Below, one piece after another: positions 18,360-27,493 of a DNA stretch of 64,000 bases. The notes beneath the pieces are model-generated. The model saw nothing but the letters and a program-made list of their open reading frames with translations, had not been told where the DNA came from and did not search any database. The stretch is taken from NCBI RefSeq assembly GCF_024346055.1, contig NZ_JAGQCH010000001.1:124001-188000 (forward strand), given 5' to 3'. Origin of the DNA: Cyanobium sp. Cruz CV13-4-11 (GTDB lineage: Bacteria > Cyanobacteriota > Cyanobacteriia > PCC-6307 > Cyanobiaceae). The translations under genes were made by a program, and so were the position numbers. Position 1 is the stretch's first letter; each line of letters begins with the position of its first letter.

Positions 18360-19069
18360 CAGCCTGGGGCACCGGGATCGAGCAGGATCATGCCGGAGCC
18401 CACCAGGGCCCTGCGGGCCAGCAGCCGCTGTTGGCCGTCCACCAGCTCCAGCCGCTCGTAACCGAGGACCAGGGCGCGCTGCTGCCAGCGCTCCGCCCAG
18501 CGCCGACGACTCGCTTCGCCCAGGCCGGTGTAGGCCGGCGCCATGGTCAGCACCAGCCGGCCCTCGGCGGGCACCGGATGGACCGAGGCGATCAGATGGT
18601 CGGGATCGTCCTGGGCCAGCAGGGCCAGGAGGGGATCGAGCTCCAGGGGCGGTGGTGTCTCCGGCTCCGCCACGGGCATGGGCTCCTGAACGGCCATGGG
18701 GGGCGGGGCCTCCATGGTTGGCGCCGCGATGGGTGGAGACTTCTGCTGGGCTGCCGGGGCCGGCGGCGGTGAAACGGCAGCTTCACCCGGCGCCCGCACC
18801 ACCCGGTGGGACAGCCCGCGCCAGACCTGTCCCGCCAGGGCCAGGGCGAGTGCCAGCAGGGCCGCCAGAACCAAAGGCCAGAACAGGGGGGCCAGGCCCT
18901 GGGGCCAGAAGCCCGGCACCGACAGGTCCCCCTCCCGGTTGCGCCGCCAAAGTTCGCGCAGCTTCAGGCGCAGGGACGCCAGCACGGCCCGCACGGCGTT
19001 GCCGAGCTGGCCCCAGGGACTGGCGTAGGGCGCCGGCAGGTCGGAAGGGGGCGGAACCGGATCAGCCAT
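18359..19069 (-). CDS. Conserved hypothetical protein, one membrane helix and a Pro-rich linker
   Basis: A 236-residue protein of unknown function. Residues 1-55 are cytoplasmic-like and basic. One strong membrane helix lies at about 57-77 (LAPLFWPLVLAALLALALAL). A Pro/Ala/Glu-rich stretch (about 95-145) follows, then a compact C-terminal domain with a Trp/Arg-rich segment (ASRRRWAERWQQRALVLGY). A single helix plus linker suggests an anchored periplasmic domain. It sits between glgA and murF and is coupled to murF by TGATG. No catalytic motif is visible. Confidence 0.75.
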   Translation of the reverse strand: MADPVPPPSDLPAPYASPWGQLGNAVRAVLASLRLKLRELWRRNREGDLSVPGFWPQGLAPLFWPLVLAALLALALALAGQVWRGLSHRVVRAPGEAAVSPPPAPAAQQKSPPIAAPTMEAPPPMAVQEPMPVAEPETPPPLELDPLLALLAQDDPDHLIASVHPVPAEGRLVLTMAPAYTGLGEASRRRWAERWQQRALVLGYERLELVDGQQRLLARRALVGSGMILLDPGAPG

Positions 19070-19093
19070 GGGCGCCGGACACGGGCAGCGGGC

Positions 19094-20638
19094 TCAGGAG
19101 TCGTTGCGGCGACGCAGCAGGGCCAGGGGGTTGCGGGGGCGCGGGGCTGGCGGTGGTTCCTTGGTGACCACGTCCGGCCTGGGCTCGTCGTGCAACAGGC
19201 TGGGGTCGGCCCCCTGGCCCTGGGAGAAGCGCTCCACCTGGGCGGCGTCGGGGGTGGGCTCCTTGAAGCCGCAGACCTCGCGGTACATGGCGTCGTAGTC
19301 CAGGGCCGAGCGGTTCCAGCTGAAGTCGGTGGCCATGGCCCGGCGTTGCAGCTCCTGCCAGCTGGGCTCGTTGCGGTAGGCCTCCCAGGAGCGCACGATC
19401 GTGGTGTAAAAGTCGATCGCTTCGTAGCGATCGAAGCCGTAGCCCGTGCCGGTGCCGGCGGTGGGGTCGTTGGGGGGCACGGTGTCCACCAGCCCGCCGA
19501 CGCGGCGCACCACCGGAATCGAGCCGTAGCGCATGGCCAGCATCTGACTGATGCCGCAGGGTTCGAAGCGGCTCGGCATCAGGAAGGCGTCGCTGCCCGC
19601 ATAGATCAGGCGCGAGAGGGCATCGTCGTAGGTGAGGAACACGGCGAAGCGGCCGGGGTGGCGGGCGGCCATCTGCCACAGCCCCGATTCCAGGGCGCGG
19701 TCGCCGGTGCCCAGCACCACGAACTGGCTGTCGCTGTAGGCCAGCACCCGGTCCGCCACCTGCAGCAGCAGGTCGACCCCTTTCTGATCCACCAGGCGAC
19801 TCACCATGCCCATCAGGTAGGTGCGGGGACTCACGGTCAGCCCCATCCGTTCCTGCAGCAGCCGTTTGCTGGCGCTGCGGCCGGAGAGGTCGTCGGCCGA
19901 GAAGGGTTCCGGCAGGGTGGGGTCGGTGGCCGGATCCCAGTCCGCGGTGTCGATGCCGTTGAGGATGCCGCGCAACTTGCCGCTGATGAAGTTGAGCAGG
20001 CCGTCGATGCGCTCGCCGTATTCGGGCGTGCGGATCTCCATCGCATAGGTGGGCGAGACGGCGTTGACCCGGTCGGCGTAGAGCAGGGCCGCGGCCATGG
20101 TGTGGTCGCCCTGCATGTACCAGGGACACCAGGTCATGCGATCCAGCTTCCAGCGCCAGGGGCCCTGGTAACGCAGGTTGTGGATGGTGAACACCGTGCT
20201 GATTTCGGGGTCCTGGTGCATCCACACCGGAATCATGCCCGTGTGCCAGTCGTGGCAATGGAGAACCTGGGGTTTCCAGCCGCTGTTCCAGGCGAATTCA
20301 GCCGTGGCGTTGGCGAAGAAGGTGAAGCGCCAGTCTTCGTCTTCACCGCCGTAGATGCGCTCCGGATCGAACACCGGATGACCCACCAGATAGATGGGCA
20401 GGCCGCTGCTGGGATGGCGGGTTTCGTAGATGGCGAAATCGGTGCCCATGGCGTGGCCGCGCCACATCGGCTCGGCGGGAATCTTCAGGCGACTCCACAA
20501 CTTGCCGTAGCCCGGCAGGATGATGCGCACGTCGTGGCCCAGGGCCGCCAGGGCTGGTGGCAGGGAGCCCACCACATCGCCCATGCCCCCCACCTTGATC
20601 ATCGGAGCGCACTCCGCGGCGGCAAACAAAACCCTCAT
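19094..20638 (-). CDS. glgA: Glycogen synthase (ADP-glucose starch/glycogen glucosyltransferase)
   Basis: A 514-residue GT5 enzyme that extends alpha-1,4-glucan from ADP-glucose, the main carbon store of cyanobacteria. The N-terminal ADP-glucose loop reads [13 protein letters not shown] (15-27), with Met in place of the common Leu. [11 protein letters not shown] near 130 and the C-terminal [20 protein letters not shown] with VGGLVDTV contain the catalytic Glu region. A charged C-terminal tail ([16 protein letters not shown]) extends past the core. The ATG at 20636-20638 directly precedes [11 protein letters not shown], the standard opening. Confidence 0.96.
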   Translation of the reverse strand: MRVLFAAAECAPMIKVGGMGDVVGSLPPALAALGHDVRIILPGYGKLWSRLKIPAEPMWRGHAMGTDFAIYETRHPSSGLPIYLVGHPVFDPERIYGGEDEDWRFTFFANATAEFAWNSGWKPQVLHCHDWHTGMIPVWMHQDPEISTVFTIHNLRYQGPWRWKLDRMTWCPWYMQGDHTMAAALLYADRVNAVSPTYAMEIRTPEYGERIDGLLNFISGKLRGILNGIDTADWDPATDPTLPEPFSADDLSGRSASKRLLQERMGLTVSPRTYLMGMVSRLVDQKGVDLLLQVADRVLAYSDSQFVVLGTGDRALESGLWQMAARHPGRFAVFLTYDDALSRLIYAGSDAFLMPSRFEPCGISQMLAMRYGSIPVVRRVGGLVDTVPPNDPTAGTGTGYGFDRYEAIDFYTTIVRSWEAYRNEPSWQELQRRAMATDFSWNRSALDYDAMYREVCGFKEPTPDAAQVERFSQGQGADPSLLHDEPRPDVVTKEPPPAPRPRNPLALLRRRNDS

Positions 20639-20712
20639 CCGCTCTCGATTCCTGGGGCGCCAGAAACTCTACGGGCTGCCCCGGTGGTCTCAGGCTGCCG
20701 GCGTCAGCGCGT

Positions 20713-21267
20713 TCAGGGAAGCACCGTCACCGGGGTGCCCAGCTGAACCAGTTCGAACAGCACCTTGACGTCCTCGTCAAACAACCGCACGCAGCCATGG
20801 GACACGGCGCCACCGACGCTGTTGCGATTCGGCGTGCCATGGAAGCCGGAGGTGACGCAGCCTTTCACCTCCAGATGCTCCTGGCCGTTGAAACCGCGCC
20901 GGCCCTTGCAGTCGCGGTGGAAACCGATCCAACGGGAACCGAGGGGATTGGTGGGACCCGGGGGAATGCGCACGCCCTTGGCCGGATGCTCCCAGATCGG
21001 ATAGGCCGTCTTTTCGATCACGCTGAACGACCCCACCGGCGTCTCCCAGCCGGGCATGCCCACACCGACGCGAAAACGGCGCACTTCCCGGTCGCCGTCC
21101 ATCACCGTCAGCACGCGTTGGCGCCGGTTCAGGACCAGCTCGAGCGACGGCGAACGGGTGGTGGCCGTCTCCGGTGGGGGGGAGGCTGCGAGCGATGGCC
21201 GCAGCACCAACCCGCTCAACGAGCCGATCAGGGCAATGGCCAGGGGCAGGGTGGCTGGGCGGTACAC
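20713..21267 (-). CDS. L,D-transpeptidase (YkuD domain), exported
   Basis: A 184-residue enzyme expected to make 3-3 peptidoglycan cross-links or anchor proteins in the periplasm. A hydrophobic signal peptide (PLAIALIGSLSGLVLRPSLA) covers about 8-28. The YkuD catalytic motif is complete: HGTPNRNSVGGAVSHGCVRL with the active-site Cys, followed by DEDVKVLFELV. The upstream strand GWETPVGSFSVIEKTAYPIW is also typical. The gene ends 75 bp before the glgA start on the same strand. Its start faces the gene-poor patch at 21268-21998. Confidence 0.93.
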   Translation of the reverse strand: MYRPATLPLAIALIGSLSGLVLRPSLAASPPPETATTRSPSLELVLNRRQRVLTVMDGDREVRRFRVGVGMPGWETPVGSFSVIEKTAYPIWEHPAKGVRIPPGPTNPLGSRWIGFHRDCKGRRGFNGQEHLEVKGCVTSGFHGTPNRNSVGGAVSHGCVRLFDEDVKVLFELVQLGTPVTVLP

Positions 21268-21966
21268 AAACAGACGGCGGACGGCCTCGGCTGATCTGGA
21301 AGGGTAGCCAGCTCAAAGGCGCCACGGGCTCTCCGAGAGCGCTGGCGACGCCAAGCGTCGGCATCCGTTCCTGGCTGCAGTTCAGCAACATCCTTCGGGG
21401 GCAGGACCTGGCCATGATGGTCGATCTTTCAATCGTCCCGGGCCCATCCCGATGATTTCCATAGGACCCACCAGCCACTTCATCACCCTGGAGAGGCTGG
21501 CTGAGGCTCAGGGAGTTGCGCCCATCATCCCGTCGTTGCCAGCTGATCGCCCATCCAGTCGCTTTCTGACTGTTCACAACCATCACCAGGCCCCAATGGA
21601 GCTCCATGGCGAGCGGATCCTGGCCATTGGATGCCACCGCCCTACCACCCTGGTCAGTGCCGAGGCCAGGTCGAAGTGTTCACTATCAACAATGATCTGC
21701 CGGTAGGCAAGGCGACGGGTCTCCTTGAGAGAAAGGTGCACCCGGGTTGGCGCCGTCAGATGGGCATGGGCTTTCCCTCCAGAACCGAGCCGGTGGGTGG
21801 CGGCAGGTCAGCCCTGCTCGGCACATCCAGCAGGTCCTCGGGCTTCGGAATGCAAAGGCTAGACAAAAAACCACACCAAATCTCATCATCCCTTCACCAA
21901 GGGATCTGCCCGGGAAGGCGGGTGCCGCTTCTGTGGTGGAGGCAATCGCGGCCCCATGGGGATGAA
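21268..21966. other. Gene-poor patch, lower GC than flanks, no supported gene
   Basis: About 700 bp without a convincing coding sequence. Short open frames exist on both strands but have no recognisable motif, and all are broken where a family match could be expected. Composition is visibly lower in GC than the flanks and contains an A6 run near 21865. It must hold the promoter of the L,D-transpeptidase at the left and of the PAS gene at the right. It may be the remains of a lost gene or of a mobile element, but I could not identify either. Confidence 0.4.
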
Positions 21967-21975
21967 TGCTATAAT
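21967..21975 (+). promoter_or_regulatory. Extended -10 promoter element (TGCTATAAT)
   Basis: A perfect TATAAT with an upstream TGn extension lies 24 bp before the GTG at 21999. No good -35 hexamer is present 16-18 bp upstream, which fits an extended -10 promoter. It is striking because perfect TATAAT is rare by chance in such GC-rich DNA. Confidence 0.6.
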
Positions 21976-21998
21976 CAAATGATTAATCTTCATTTTTT

Positions 21999-22358
21999 GT
22001 GTCTAGTCCAATGGTCACGATTGAAGAGCTTCGCCAAAAATCTCTTCCCTTCGTCGTCGCTGACCAAGACGGCATGATTGTGGAAATCAACGACTTGCTT
22101 GAGTCGACCTACGGATGGACATTCGCTGATCTCAAGGGGCAGTCCCTCTCCACGATTCTGCCTCCCTCCTATCAAGACTCCCACCACCTTGGTTTCTCAC
22201 GCTTTAAGATTATTGGTGAATCCCAGGTTCTCAACCATCCCCTGGAGCTGATGACCATCTGCAAAGACGGCCGAGCCATCAACTCCGAACACTTCATTGT
22301 GGCCGAGCGCTGTGGGGAGACCTGGGTGTTCGCAGCAACCCTGCGCCCGCTGGAGTGA
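21999..22358 (+). CDS. Small stand-alone PAS-domain protein
   Basis: A 119-residue protein consisting of little more than one PAS domain (about 12-115). The core reads LPFVVADQDGMIVEINDLLE, then YGWTFADLKGQSLSTILPPS and LMTICKDGRAINSEHFIVAE. The stretch LPPSYQDSHHLGFSRF with a following KDG resembles the FixL-type PAS helix that holds the haem-ligand His; this is inference. There is no kinase, cyclase or DNA-binding part, so it must act through a partner. The start is GTG 21999 or ATG 22011. Codon use is more AT-rich than the neighbours, which hints at transfer. It sits alone behind its own promoter. Confidence 0.7.
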   Translation: MSSPMVTIEELRQKSLPFVVADQDGMIVEINDLLESTYGWTFADLKGQSLSTILPPSYQDSHHLGFSRFKIIGESQVLNHPLELMTICKDGRAINSEHFIVAERCGETWVFAATLRPLE

Positions 22359-22542
22359 GGCGGCGTTTCTGAATCTTATTGTTGTTGCCCGGCTTCGGCC
22401 TCCCTGGGCAGGCTGCAGTCAGCGGTGGCAGCGCTTGATGCGGTCCTCACCTTCAGTGATGTCTAGGACAACGTGGACTTAACGAATCATCCTGGAAGAT
22501 CCAGTGTGAGCAGCCCTGCCGATGACCTGGGCCTGCGGTGCC

Positions 22543-23397
22543 TCAGGGCAGCCAGGGCGCCTCGGAATAATCCGGGTCCCGTTTCTCCAGGAAGGCATTG
22601 CGCCCCTCCTGGCCTTCGCTGGTCCGGTAAAAAAGATGGGTGGCCTGGCCCGCCAACTCCTGGATCCCCGCCAGGCCGTCGGTTTCAGCGTTGAAGGCCG
22701 CCTTCAGGCAACGGATCGCCGTGGGGCTGTGCTGCAGCACCTCCCGCGCCCAGGCCACCCCCTGGCGCTCCAGATCCTCCAGGGGCACCACCGCATTCAC
22801 CAGCCCCATGGCCAGGGCCTGGCTGGCGTCGTAGCGCCGGCAGAGGAACCAGATTTCCCGGGCCTTGCGCTGCCCCACCACCCGGGCCAGGTAGCCGGCT
22901 CCGAAGCCGCCGTCGAAGCTGCCCACCCGGGGGCCGGTCTGGCCGAAGACGGCATTCTCGGCCGCCAGGCTCAGGTCGCAGAGCAGGTGCAGCACCTGGC
23001 CGCCGCCGATGGCATAGCCGGCCACCAGAGCGATCACCACCTTGGGCAGGCTGCGGATGATCCGCTGCAGGTCGAGCACGTTCAGCCGCGGCAGCCCCGC
23101 GGCGTCGAGATAGCCCCCATCGCCGCGCACGCTCTGGTCGCCGCCGGCGCAGAAGGCCCAGACGCCGTCGGCGGCCGGCCCCTCACCGGTGAACAGCACC
23201 ACCCCGATGGAGGGGTCGTCCCGCACCCGGTTGAAGGCATCGCAGAGCTCCTGCACCGTGAGCGGCCGGAAGGCGTTGCGCTTCTCGGGCCGGTTGAGGC
23301 TGATCCGGGCGATCCCGTCGCCGCTGGTCTCGAAGCGGATGTCGCTGTAGTCGCCGGCGCTGGTCCAGTGCGGCAGGGCTGTGGGAACGGGGGTCAT
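22543..23397 (-). CDS. menB: 1,4-dihydroxy-2-naphthoyl-CoA synthase
   Basis: A 284-residue crotonase-fold enzyme that closes the naphthoquinone ring in phylloquinone synthesis, the photosystem I cofactor. Family marks are [53 protein letters not shown] and [20 protein letters not shown]. The C-terminal [17 protein letters not shown] is typical of MenB. The ATG at 23395-23397 overlaps the menD stop (ATGA), so menD and menB are coupled. A 184-bp spacer follows toward the convergent PAS gene. Confidence 0.96.
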   Translation of the reverse strand: MTPVPTALPHWTSAGDYSDIRFETSGDGIARISLNRPEKRNAFRPLTVQELCDAFNRVRDDPSIGVVLFTGEGPAADGVWAFCAGGDQSVRGDGGYLDAAGLPRLNVLDLQRIIRSLPKVVIALVAGYAIGGGQVLHLLCDLSLAAENAVFGQTGPRVGSFDGGFGAGYLARVVGQRKAREIWFLCRRYDASQALAMGLVNAVVPLEDLERQGVAWAREVLQHSPTAIRCLKAAFNAETDGLAGIQELAGQATHLFYRTSEGQEGRNAFLEKRDPDYSEAPWLP

Positions 23398-25217
23398 GGG
23401 GAGGGGATCGGCCCGGTGGCCAGGGAGGCGACCTTTGCTGCGGCCATTGTGCGCAGCCGCTGCCGCAGGGCGGCATCGCGGCTCCGGTCGGTGCTGATCA
23501 CCAGCAGCGCCAGGGGCTGCTGCCGGGCCCAGGCCAGGGCGCCCTCCAGGGCGGCCAGGCCCCCAACGCGCCGGCCCGGCACCCCATGCACCGCCGCCAG
23601 CGCCAGGGGATCCACCGCCTGGGGCATGGCGAACAGGCGCTCGAAATCCATCGCCGCCGCCGGCTCGGTGCGGATGGGCAGCTGCTCGAAGATGCCGCCG
23701 CCGCCGTTGTCGATCAGCACGATGGTGAGCCGCCCCCGCAGCTGGCTTCGCCACAGCCAGCCATTGGCGTCGTGGAGCAGGGCCAGATCGCCGCTCACCA
23801 GCACCAGCTCGCCCAGGGCCTCGGCCAGGCCGCAGGCGCTCGAGAGGGTGCCATCGATCCCCGAGGCCCCCCGGAAGCCGTGCATCGGCCGGGGTGGGGC
23901 GCCCGGGTCAGCGAAGTTCTCCCAGTCGCGCACGGGGCTGCTGTTGGCCAGCAGCACCGGCAGCCCCGCCGGCAGCAGCCGGCTGAGCCGGCGTGCCAGG
24001 GCCGGCTCCCCGTTCTCGTCGGCCAGCTCCTGCTTCAGCAGCGCCTGCACCGCCGCCTCCGCCCGGCGCCAGCGCTCCGCCTGCGCCAGCGCTTCCCCGG
24101 CGGGCTCACCCGCCGAGATGTCCTGCGGTTGGCCCGCCAGCCAGGCCGCCAGGCCGGCGCCGCACTGGGCCCGCACCAACCGCAGCGGATCGAGGGGGCG
24201 CCCATCCCCTTCGCTCACCAGCACCTGGGGCCCGTCCTGGGCCGCCAGCCAGCGCTGCAGGCGACGGCTGGCCGGCAGAGGCCCCAGCCGCAACACCTGC
24301 AGGCCCCCGGTCGCTGCCGCGCTGGAGCAGCCCTCCGCCAGGATCAGGTCGTAGGCGTTCACGGCATCGAGCCCCGGCAGGCCCCGGAGGCCCGAGAGGG
24401 CATCGGCCAGCACGGGCCAGCCGCTGCGCCGCTGCCAGCGCCGCAGGGCCTCCACGTGGGCCGGCCAGGCGCCGGGGCTACCGCGCCAGGGGCCGGCCAC
24501 CACCACGCCTGCGCGGTCCGGGTCCAGGGTCGCGGCATCTGCGGTGGCGAAGCGGGCAGCCGCCGGCGGGCGGCCCAGCTGGGCCATGGCGCCGGCGTCC
24601 GGAGGTTGGCGGGAGAGCGTGGCGGCCAGCTGGGTCAGCTCCCCGCCGCCGGCGTGCAGGGGTTCGGCGAAGGGCAGGTTGAGGTGGACCGCTCCGGCGC
24701 CGCGTCCGGCCCCATCCCCCTGGGCGGCGGCCAGGGCGGCGGCGGCCAGGGCCTCCAGCTCCCTGGGTGCCATTGCCGAGAGCCCCTCAGGGGCGCCGCT
24801 GCCCAGCCAGCGGCAGCTGCAGGCCAGAAAGTCCTCCTGGTTGACGCTCTGGTTGGCGCCGCAGCCCTTGAGCTGGGCCGGCCGATCGGCTGTGAGCAGG
24901 AGCAGGGGGATGGCACCGAAGTCGGCTTCCACCGCCGCGGGCAGCAGGTTGGCGACCGCCGTGCCCGAGGTGGTGATCACGGCCGCCGGCTGGCCGCTGC
25001 CCCGGCCCAGACCGAGGGCGAAGAAGGCAGCGCTGCGCTCGTCGATGGCGGTGTGCAGCCGCAGACCCCCGGGCTCCAGCAGGGCGGCGGCCACCGCCAG
25101 GGGCGCCGAGCGACTGCCCGGGCAGAGCACGGCATGGGTGAGGCCACCCCGGCGCAGGGCACGCAACAGCGTCAGGGCCGCCTGCACATTGGCCAGCGAT
25201 GACGGGGGGCCGGCCAC
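23394..25217 (-). CDS. menD: 2-succinyl-5-enolpyruvyl-6-hydroxy-3-cyclohexene-1-carboxylate synthase
   Basis: A 607-residue ThDP-dependent enzyme that joins 2-oxoglutarate to isochorismate, the first committed step to phylloquinone. Recognisable segments are [19 protein letters not shown] near 32, [16 protein letters not shown] with the ThDP Glu near 59, [20 protein letters not shown] near 107-126, and the ThDP/Mg region [15 protein letters not shown] with [17 protein letters not shown] near the C-terminus. The whole protein is in one frame. It is upstream of and coupled to menB. It is divergent from lepB. Confidence 0.96.
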   Translation of the reverse strand: MAGPPSSLANVQAALTLLRALRRGGLTHAVLCPGSRSAPLAVAAALLEPGGLRLHTAIDERSAAFFALGLGRGSGQPAAVITTSGTAVANLLPAAVEADFGAIPLLLLTADRPAQLKGCGANQSVNQEDFLACSCRWLGSGAPEGLSAMAPRELEALAAAALAAAQGDGAGRGAGAVHLNLPFAEPLHAGGGELTQLAATLSRQPPDAGAMAQLGRPPAAARFATADAATLDPDRAGVVVAGPWRGSPGAWPAHVEALRRWQRRSGWPVLADALSGLRGLPGLDAVNAYDLILAEGCSSAAATGGLQVLRLGPLPASRRLQRWLAAQDGPQVLVSEGDGRPLDPLRLVRAQCGAGLAAWLAGQPQDISAGEPAGEALAQAERWRRAEAAVQALLKQELADENGEPALARRLSRLLPAGLPVLLANSSPVRDWENFADPGAPPRPMHGFRGASGIDGTLSSACGLAEALGELVLVSGDLALLHDANGWLWRSQLRGRLTIVLIDNGGGGIFEQLPIRTEPAAAMDFERLFAMPQAVDPLALAAVHGVPGRRVGGLAALEGALAWARQQPLALLVISTDRSRDAALRQRLRTMAAAKVASLATGPIPSP

Positions 25218-25270
25218 CGGGGAGCTCCACTGTTCAGGATGGGGGAATCATCCTCATCGACGGCTTCGCC

Positions 25271-25879
25271 ATGGGCAGCGGCCCCGCCATTGCCAAGCCC
25301 CCTTCCGGCCCCCAGGGCGGGGCCACCGGGCTCCTGCAGCAGGCCGGCCGCCTGCTGCTCTGGGTGCTGCTGGCCCTGCTGCTGCGCTGGGCGGTGGTGG
25401 AGCCCCGCTGGATCCCGTCGGGCTCGATGCTGCCCACCCTGCAGCTTCAGGACCGGATCCTGGTGGAGAAGCTCACGCCCCGTTTCGGCTCGGGTGTGCG
25501 CACCGGCAGCATCGTCGTGTTCCACCCGCCGGCCCGGCTGCAGGAGGCGGGCTACGACCCGCGCACGGCCCTGATCAAGCGGGTGGTGGCGGTGGCCGGC
25601 GATCAGGTGGAGGTGAGGGACGGCAAGCTCTGGCGCAATGGCACCCCCGCCGAGCCGGACTGGGCCCGGGAGCCGATGGCCTACGCCCTGGAGCCCTTCG
25701 TGGTGCCCGCCGGCGAGGTGCTGGTGCTGGGGGACAACCGCAATGCCAGCCTCGATTCCCACCTCTGGGGTCCCTTGCCGGAGGCGGATCTGATCGGCAC
25801 GGCCATCTGGCGCTACTGGCCCCTGGCCCGGTTCGGTCCGGTTGGGTTCTCCTCTCCCCACCCAGCAGAGGGCGCTTGA
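25271..25879 (+). CDS. lepB: Signal peptidase I
   Basis: A 202-residue membrane protease that removes signal peptides from exported proteins. The N-terminal membrane helix is at about 28-43 (LLLWVLLALLLRW). Box B is IPSGSMLPTL with catalytic Ser52. Box D is TALIKRVVAVAGD with catalytic Lys103, and box E is VLGDNRNASLDSHLWG. ATG 25271 gives a normal short cytoplasmic start; longer in-frame starts back to 25199 would add an unlikely leader and reach into menD. It is divergent from menD. Confidence 0.94.
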   Translation: MGSGPAIAKPPSGPQGGATGLLQQAGRLLLWVLLALLLRWAVVEPRWIPSGSMLPTLQLQDRILVEKLTPRFGSGVRTGSIVVFHPPARLQEAGYDPRTALIKRVVAVAGDQVEVRDGKLWRNGTPAEPDWAREPMAYALEPFVVPAGEVLVLGDNRNASLDSHLWGPLPEADLIGTAIWRYWPLARFGPVGFSSPHPAEGA

Positions 25880-25928
25880 AAGACTGCGTTAGGGTGCGTG
25901 TCGTGTTGCAGCGCACACCGGAGGGCAC

Positions 25929-26288
25929 ATGTTCAACCCGGAGTTTCTGACCGCCGATAACGAGGCGATCAGCGACAATTCGCTGATTCAGTACCTGCAG
26001 GAACAGTCCCCGGACGTGCTGCAGAGGGTGGCCCGCTCGGCCACCGGCGACATTCAGGACATCATCCGCCACAACGTTCAGGGTCTGCTCGGCATGCTCC
26101 CCGGCGAGCAGTTCGAGGTGAAGATCCAGGCCAGCCGCGACAACCTCGCCGGCCTGCTGGCCTCGGCGATGATGACCGGCTACTTCCTGCGCCAGATGGA
26201 GCAGCGCATGGAACTGGAATCGGCCATGCTCGGCAGCGGCGGTTTCGAAGCTGGCCTCGACGACGACCCCGGCGAGCTGGAGCTCTAG
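25929..26288 (+). CDS. DUF760 domain protein
   Basis: A 119-residue acidic, largely helical protein of the cyanobacterial/plant DUF760 family. Typical segments are SLIQYLQEQSPDVLQRVARS, IIRHNVQGLLGMLPGEQF and LAGLLASAMMTGYFLRQMEQ. Function is unknown in the family. A GGAGG ribosome-binding sequence lies 5-9 bp before the ATG. A cyanobacterial-type -10-like TAGGGT occurs at 25890-25895. The stop overlaps that of the convergent DUF4336 gene within CTAG at 26285-26288. Confidence 0.88.
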   Translation: MFNPEFLTADNEAISDNSLIQYLQEQSPDVLQRVARSATGDIQDIIRHNVQGLLGMLPGEQFEVKIQASRDNLAGLLASAMMTGYFLRQMEQRMELESAMLGSGGFEAGLDDDPGELEL

Positions 26289-27493
26289 GGCAGGGGCTTG
26301 GGATTCTGGTGCGTTTCCCCCGGCACCAACCCCAGTCGCACCAGCGTTTTGTCGATACCGGCCAGGGTCTCCCAGGCCCCGTGATCGGGCGCCCACTCCC
26401 CCGCCTCGATCCGATCGGCCAGGGCGGTGAGTTCCGTCGCTGAGGTGGCCACGGGGGCCTCGTGGTGGGCCGGCACCACCCAGCGCAGATCCTTCAGGTC
26501 CGCCAGGAGGCGGATCCAGGCCACCAGGGCGGCGCGCTGGCGAGGGAACACCAGCCGCTCCAGCACCGCCGCCACCTGCAAACGGCTGCGGCCACCTGGT
26601 GTGAGGGCTTCGAAATCCTCCTGCCAGCCGGGCAGCCAGCGGAACGGATAGAAGCCGAAGTGGGCCCTGGCCCCACGACACCCCGGTGCCAGGCAGTGGC
26701 GTAGCACCTCCCCCAGGGGCGGCACCTCCAGGGGCCGGGGGCGCAGGTAGGTGGCGAACAGCACCAGACGCCACCAGCCCTTGCGCCGGCGTTCAGGATC
26801 GTCGATCAGGGGCTCGTCCCCCCGCTCGCGGGCATGGAACAGCAGCGGTGTGGGATCCAGGTCGAACACCGCCGGCGGCTCCGGCGGAATCGCCACCAGG
26901 GCATCGGTGAGCAAGAGGCTGCCGCTGGCCCGATCGAAGCAGGCGATCTCCAGGAAGGTGCCCAGCCCCAGATCCAGGGGGCCCAGGGGCAGCCAGTCGA
27001 GCTGGTCGCCGTGGGGCACGCCATCGCTCAGCAACACCCGGGTGCGGCAGGCGGGGAACCCCAGCCAGGCGGGCGGCAGCGGCAGCGGGAAACTCCACTG
27101 CCGCGGCGTCACCCACACCTGGGCCCCGGGGAAGGCCCGGGCCATGGCCGGCACCGGCAGCTTGTGCTCCAGCCCCGACGCGGTTGGCAGCACGATGGTG
27201 CACACCGGGCCGTGGCGCTCCTCCAGTTCCCGCAGGCGGGAGCGCACCTCGGCGGTGGGCGCCACGGGCGCATAGAGCAGCAGCCCTTCGCGCACCCGCA
27301 GCACCAGCATCCGGATCGGCACCGCCACGTACCAGACCCCCTGCAGCTGCTCGAAGCTCCAGAGGCGCCCGGCGACCAGCTCCCGCACCAGGGTGCGGCG
27401 GCGGCCGTAGGGGTAGAGGGGCAGCAGGGGCCACCAGGCCCAGCGTTGGTCGGCGGGCGAGGGCGTTGCAGCGGCGTTGGCTGACGCGCTCAC
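26285..27493 (-). CDS. DUF4336 domain protein at the tail of the metal-transport operon
   Basis: A 402-residue protein related to DUF4336, a cyanobacterial/plastid family distantly like metallo-beta-lactamases. Supporting stretches are WSFEQLQGVWYVAVPIRMLV, TIVLPTASGLEHKLPVPAMA, and the C-terminal DLRWVVPAHHEAPVATSATE. The usual HxHxDH zinc motif is not obvious, so activity is uncertain. The GTG at 27491-27493 overlaps the stop of the ABC permease (GTGA), so it is translated with the importer. This start excludes the upstream frame that lies inside the permease gene. Confidence 0.75.
   Translation of the reverse strand: MSASANAAATPSPADQRWAWWPLLPLYPYGRRRTLVRELVAGRLWSFEQLQGVWYVAVPIRMLVLRVREGLLLYAPVAPTAEVRSRLRELEERHGPVCTIVLPTASGLEHKLPVPAMARAFPGAQVWVTPRQWSFPLPLPPAWLGFPACRTRVLLSDGVPHGDQLDWLPLGPLDLGLGTFLEIACFDRASGSLLLTDALVAIPPEPPAVFDLDPTPLLFHARERGDEPLIDDPERRRKGWWRLVLFATYLRPRPLEVPPLGEVLRHCLAPGCRGARAHFGFYPFRWLPGWQEDFEALTPGGRSRLQVAAVLERLVFPRQRAALVAWIRLLADLKDLRWVVPAHHEAPVATSATELTALADRIEAGEWAPDHGAWETLAGIDKTLVRLGLVPGETHQNPKPLP

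Noticed and set aside
21452-21706. Short open frame that might be an insertion-sequence remnant
   Set aside because: No DDE motif, no terminal inverted repeats and no target duplication could be seen.
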